The position numbers and the translations under genes are program-made. Source: Clostridiales bacterium (GTDB taxonomy: Bacteria; Bacillota_A; Clostridia; Lachnospirales; Lachnospiraceae). Taken from it: a DNA stretch of 17,290 nucleotides. The notes beneath the pieces were generated by a model that was not told the origin of the DNA, searched no databases, and saw nothing but the letters and a program-made list of their open reading frames with translations. Shown one piece after another: positions 15,153 through 17,290 of this stretch (the first letter of the stretch is position 1; every line of letters begins with the position of its first letter). The stretch is from assembly GCA_030154385.1 (NCBI GenBank), contig JASKJZ010000013.1, positions 1 to 17,290 of the forward strand, read 5' to 3'.

Positions 15153-15154
15153 GA

Positions 15155-15463
15155 TTATGCATTGATTTTTTCGATCTTAACCTGAGTATACTGCTGTCTG
15201 TGACCGTTTTTCTTATGATATCCAGTTTTTCTTTTGTAACGATAAACCATCACTTTTTTTGCTTTTCCGTCTTTTACTACGGTTGCAGAAACAGTTGCTC
15301 CAGTTACGGTTGGATTTCCAACTTTTACTTCGCCGTTGTTTACAACGAGAACCTGATCAAATGTAACAGCTTCTCCAGCTTCTACTCCAAGCTTTTCAAC
15401 TTTAATGATATCGCCTTCGGCTACCTTATACTGTTTACCACCTGTTGCAATAATTGCGTACAT
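15155..15463 (-). CDS. rplU: Ribosomal protein bL21
   Basis: A 102-residue bL21 of normal length ([57 protein letters not shown]). It binds 23S rRNA in the large subunit. The start is ATG 15461-15463 with a strong AGGAGG six to seven bases upstream. It is the first gene of the rplU-prp-rpmA unit and has its own promoter and a structured leader, which fits autogenous control. Confidence 0.98.
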   Translation of the reverse strand: MYAIIATGGKQYKVAEGDIIKVEKLGVEAGEAVTFDQVLVVNNGEVKVGNPTVTGATVSATVVKDGKAKKVMVYRYKRKTGYHKKNGHRQQYTQVKIEKINA

Positions 15464-15470
15464 ATGGCAC

Positions 15471-15570
15471 CTCCTATTATCATTACTCGCCAGTTATGGT
15501 GTTGCATCTGCAAACTTTTTTATCAAAGCTTATGAAAACTCATGATAAGACCTCACTGTGCGGCACACAA
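15471..15570 (-). ncRNA. L21-leader-like RNA in the rplU 5' UTR
   Basis: The roughly 100-base untranslated leader between the rplU promoter and start contains, on the minus strand, GTGTGCCGCACAGTGAGG near its 5' end and GCAGATGCAACACCATAACT then GGCGAGTAAT near its 3' end. These resemble the conserved elements of the Firmicute L21 leader, a cis-acting structure thought to sense free L21 or L27. I recognise it from memory. A covariance search with the Rfam L21_leader model would settle it. Confidence 0.75.
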
Positions 15571-15574
15571 ATCA

Positions 15575-15603
15575 ATTTAATCACAGAAACATCCAGATGT
15601 CAA
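15575..15603 (-). promoter_or_regulatory. rplU promoter
   Basis: On the minus strand a perfect TTGACA (15598-15603) is followed after 17 bases by TTAAAT (15575-15580), or after 18 by TAAATT. The -35 is consensus and the -10 is off in two positions. It overlaps the end of the leader-free gap below the CBS-ACT gene. Confidence 0.7.
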
Positions 15604-15611
15604 GCATTATT

Positions 15612-16253
15612 TTAAGATTGTTTGTTTGCGTAATGGATATGGCGCACATCATATTTGTTCTTTTGCAATTCCTTAATCACACGGTCAAAATCATCGGTCT
15701 CAACCCGAAGAAAGAATTCTTGTATCCCCATGACCTCAGTGTCTACATTCACAATGTTTTTGATATTACCGCCTGCTTTTGCAATCAACTCGCAAATTTT
15801 TGCAAACGCGCCCTTGTAATCATGGCAAAGAATTGTTAACGTGTTATAATTAGAACCAAAAAGCTTCTGATAATATTTAAAGACTGCCTGCTGCGTAATA
15901 ATTCCTTCTAGATTACCTTTCTCGTCGGTTACTGGTATAAACCGTACTTTGGAAGAAATAAAGAGCGCAGCTGCTTCTTCAATTCGCATTTCTTTTTCAA
16001 CCGTCTGAATCTTGCTTTTCATCAATTCTTTAACGGGAAGTGCCAAATACTCTTCTTTTGAACAAGTATAATCCTTAAAATAGCTTTCATAGGTGTGCTG
16101 CTTTGATAAAACACCAATGAATTGCTTTCCTTCGACTACTGGAAGCGATAACAGACCATACTGGTCAATCATGTCCATTGCCTTTCCAATCGTATCATCA
16201 ATCGCAATACACTTAACATCCTTTAATGGCATCATAATAACTTTAACGCGCAT
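15612..16253 (-). CDS. CBS-pair plus ACT domain protein, probable small-ligand sensor
   Basis: A 213-residue cytoplasmic protein. Two CBS motifs lie at about residues 7-60 (AMDMIDQYGLLSLPVVEGKQFIGVL) and 75-130 (AAALFISSKVRFIPVTDEKGNLEGII). An ACT-like domain covers about 138-208 (YNTLTILCHDYKGAFAKICELIAKAGGNIKNIV). CBS pairs bind adenosine nucleotides and ACT domains bind amino acids or related ligands. The protein has no catalytic domain, so it is probably a sensor; target and ligand are unknown. The start is ATG 16251-16253 with GGAGG nine bases upstream. It lies between the RNase G gene and rplU, and has its own promoter in the end of the RNase G gene. Confidence 0.9.
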   Translation of the reverse strand: MRVKVIMMPLKDVKCIAIDDTIGKAMDMIDQYGLLSLPVVEGKQFIGVLSKQHTYESYFKDYTCSKEEYLALPVKELMKSKIQTVEKEMRIEEAAALFISSKVRFIPVTDEKGNLEGIITQQAVFKYYQKLFGSNYNTLTILCHDYKGAFAKICELIAKAGGNIKNIVNVDTEVMGIQEFFLRVETDDFDRVIKELQKNKYDVRHIHYANKQS

Positions 16254-16276
16254 AACGATACACCTCCACTCTATTT

Positions 16277-16295
16277 TAGAAACGTATTGTTTCTA
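16277..16295. repeat. 7-bp inverted repeat before the CBS-ACT gene
   Basis: TAGAAAC (16277-16283) and GTTTCTA (16289-16295) are perfect complements around GTATT. It lies about 10-28 bases after the -10 of the CBS-ACT promoter, over the likely start of the transcript. It could be an operator or a short mRNA hairpin. No U-run follows. Confidence 0.4.
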
Positions 16296-16300
16296 TCTGC

Positions 16301-17290
16301 CTAAATTATACTATTTTTTACCTGCTCATGCAATGGTTTTCGCACTTTCTTCCTTGTAAGCTCAACAAGGCCAAGAGCAGTCATATCGACCAAATTTGTT
16401 TCAATCCGGTCTTTTTTTAATTGTGCCCCAAATTGTTCTAAAAGTTCATCCTTTGCTTCCTTGGCATCAAGATCGATGAAATCAACCAAAATAATTCCAG
16501 ATAGGTTACGAAGACGAATTTGCTTCGCAATCTCAGCAGCAGCTTCTATATTAAGCTTTCGAAAGGTTTCTTGTATCTGCTTCTTGCCTTTGATTGCTTT
16601 TCCCGTATTGACATCAATCACGGTAAGGGCTTCGGTCGGCTCTATCACTAAGGAACCACCAGACTTTAGCCACACTTGCTTTTGCAAAGCCTTTTGCAGC
16701 TTAGTTTCGATTCCATATATCGAAACTAACCGTCCGTTTTCCTCCGTATAAAAGCGAAGCTTTCCACTGTCTTCAGGCTGATAAATTGATAAGTATTCCT
16801 GGATTTCATGATAAATATCCATATCGTCGGTCAAAATTTCCTCGAGATCTTTTGTAACCGTATCACGAATGCTGCATATATAAGTCTTAGGCGCTTTATA
16901 GATACAAGAAAATCTTGTCTTATGAAGTCCAAAATTCAATAAATTTTCATACAATACGGTTAGAATTTTAATTTCCTGAATCAAAAGGGAAGCATCCGCG
17001 CCTTCACAATTGGTACGTGCAATCAATCCAAAGGCTTCATTTTTATAAGGATTTAGAATCTCCTTAATCCGATTGCGCTCTTGTTCCTGGCGCATCTTTT
17101 TCGATATCCCTACCTTTGTAATTCCATGGGAAAGTACGACATATTTCCCGGTAAAATTAAAATTAGTCGTAATAAAAGGTGCCTTTGTCTTTACATTTTC
17201 CTTGGTCACCTGTACAACTATGGTGTCACCGACCTGTATTTTTTTATCCTTTTTATGATTAGCAAACAGTGGATTTTCGTTGCCGGCAAG
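16301..17290 (-). CDS. rng: Ribonuclease G/E family protein, C-terminal 329 residues (cut by window edge)
   Basis: The frame is open to the window edge; the true start lies beyond 17290. The visible part begins in the S1 domain (KKIQVGDTIVVQVTKE, NFTGKYVVL), passes through the RNase-H-like region, and reaches the DNase-I-like catalytic core. Both magnesium-binding aspartates are present, in TVIDVNTGK and ILVDFIDL. Family members cleave single-stranded RNA during rRNA and mRNA processing. The protein ends LVELTRKKVRKPLHEQVKNSII, immediately before the place where most members have the CPxCxGxG zinc-link cysteines. The small C-terminal domain is also absent, so dimer and tetramer assembly may differ from that of E. 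coli RNase E. Confidence 0.93.
   Translation of the reverse strand, partial: LAGNENPLFANHKKDKKIQVGDTIVVQVTKENVKTKAPFITTNFNFTGKYVVLSHGITKVGISKKMRQEQERNRIKEILNPYKNEAFGLIARTNCEGADASLLIQEIKILTVLYENLLNFGLHKTRFSCIYKAPKTYICSIRDTVTKDLEEILTDDMDIYHEIQEYLSIYQPEDSGKLRFYTEENGRLVSIYGIETKLQKALQKQVWLKSGGSLVIEPTEALTVIDVNTGKAIKGKKQIQETFRKLNIEAAAEIAKQIRLRNLSGIILVDFIDLDAKEAKDELLEQFGAQLKKDRIETNLVDMTALGLVELTRKKVRKPLHEQVKNSII
16305..16333 (-). promoter_or_regulatory. Promoter of the CBS-ACT gene, inside the end of the RNase G gene
   Basis: On the minus strand TTGCAT (16328-16333), a 17-base spacer and a perfect TATAAT (16305-16310). The -10 overlaps the last codons of the RNase G reading frame and ends two bases before its stop. 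Confidence 0.65.

Noticed and set aside
1..17290. CRISPR arrays, insertion sequences, phage genes, tRNA or rRNA genes
   Set aside because: No regularly spaced repeats, transposase or phage motifs, or RNA-gene signatures were seen on reading through both strands.

Overview
The window looks like an ordinary chromosomal segment from a low-GC, Gram-positive anaerobe of the class Clostridia. Lachnospiraceae is my best guess. The grounds are the gene order of the ribosomal/Obg block, the N-terminally extended L27 paired with its Prp protease, AGGAGG-type ribosome binding sites, several TTG starts, and a Bacillus-type LexA with its divergent LysM gene. The family assignment is inference from gene content, not a database match.

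Left part (1-3726, all minus strand): a sensory-signalling operon transcribed leftwards from a clear promoter at 3771-3799. It encodes a FIST-domain sensor, a histidine kinase split by a frameshift, a receiver-histidine kinase hybrid, and a stand-alone receiver cut by the window edge. The stop and start codons overlap or lie close together, so the genes are probably co-transcribed. The broken kinase is the only clearly damaged gene in the window.

Middle part (3928-9862): exported cell-envelope proteins. A plus-strand LysM/SleB-like hydrolase converges on a minus-strand group made of a large amidase with two stalk domains, a GHL10-type hydrolase with three Ig-like modules, and two small proteins of unknown function. 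Next comes an SOS module (9979-11137): lexA and a divergent yneA-like LysM gene, with two near-consensus promoters and four LexA-box-like sites in the 241-bp gap. A strong bidirectional hairpin terminator (11150-11195) closes lexA and the converging ribosome block.

Right part (11204-17290, minus strand): RNase G/E (partial), a CBS-ACT protein, rplU with an L21-leader-like 5' UTR, prp, rpmA, obgE, yhbY, nadD, yqeK and rsfS. This is the conserved ribosome assembly and NAD-synthesis block. Points to check are the short C-terminus of RNase G, which ends before the usual zinc-link cysteines, and a NadD whose ISSTxIR motif has drifted.

I saw no tRNA, rRNA, CRISPR array, insertion sequence or prophage. 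The nearest thing to a less-described system is the FIST/two-kinase/receiver operon.
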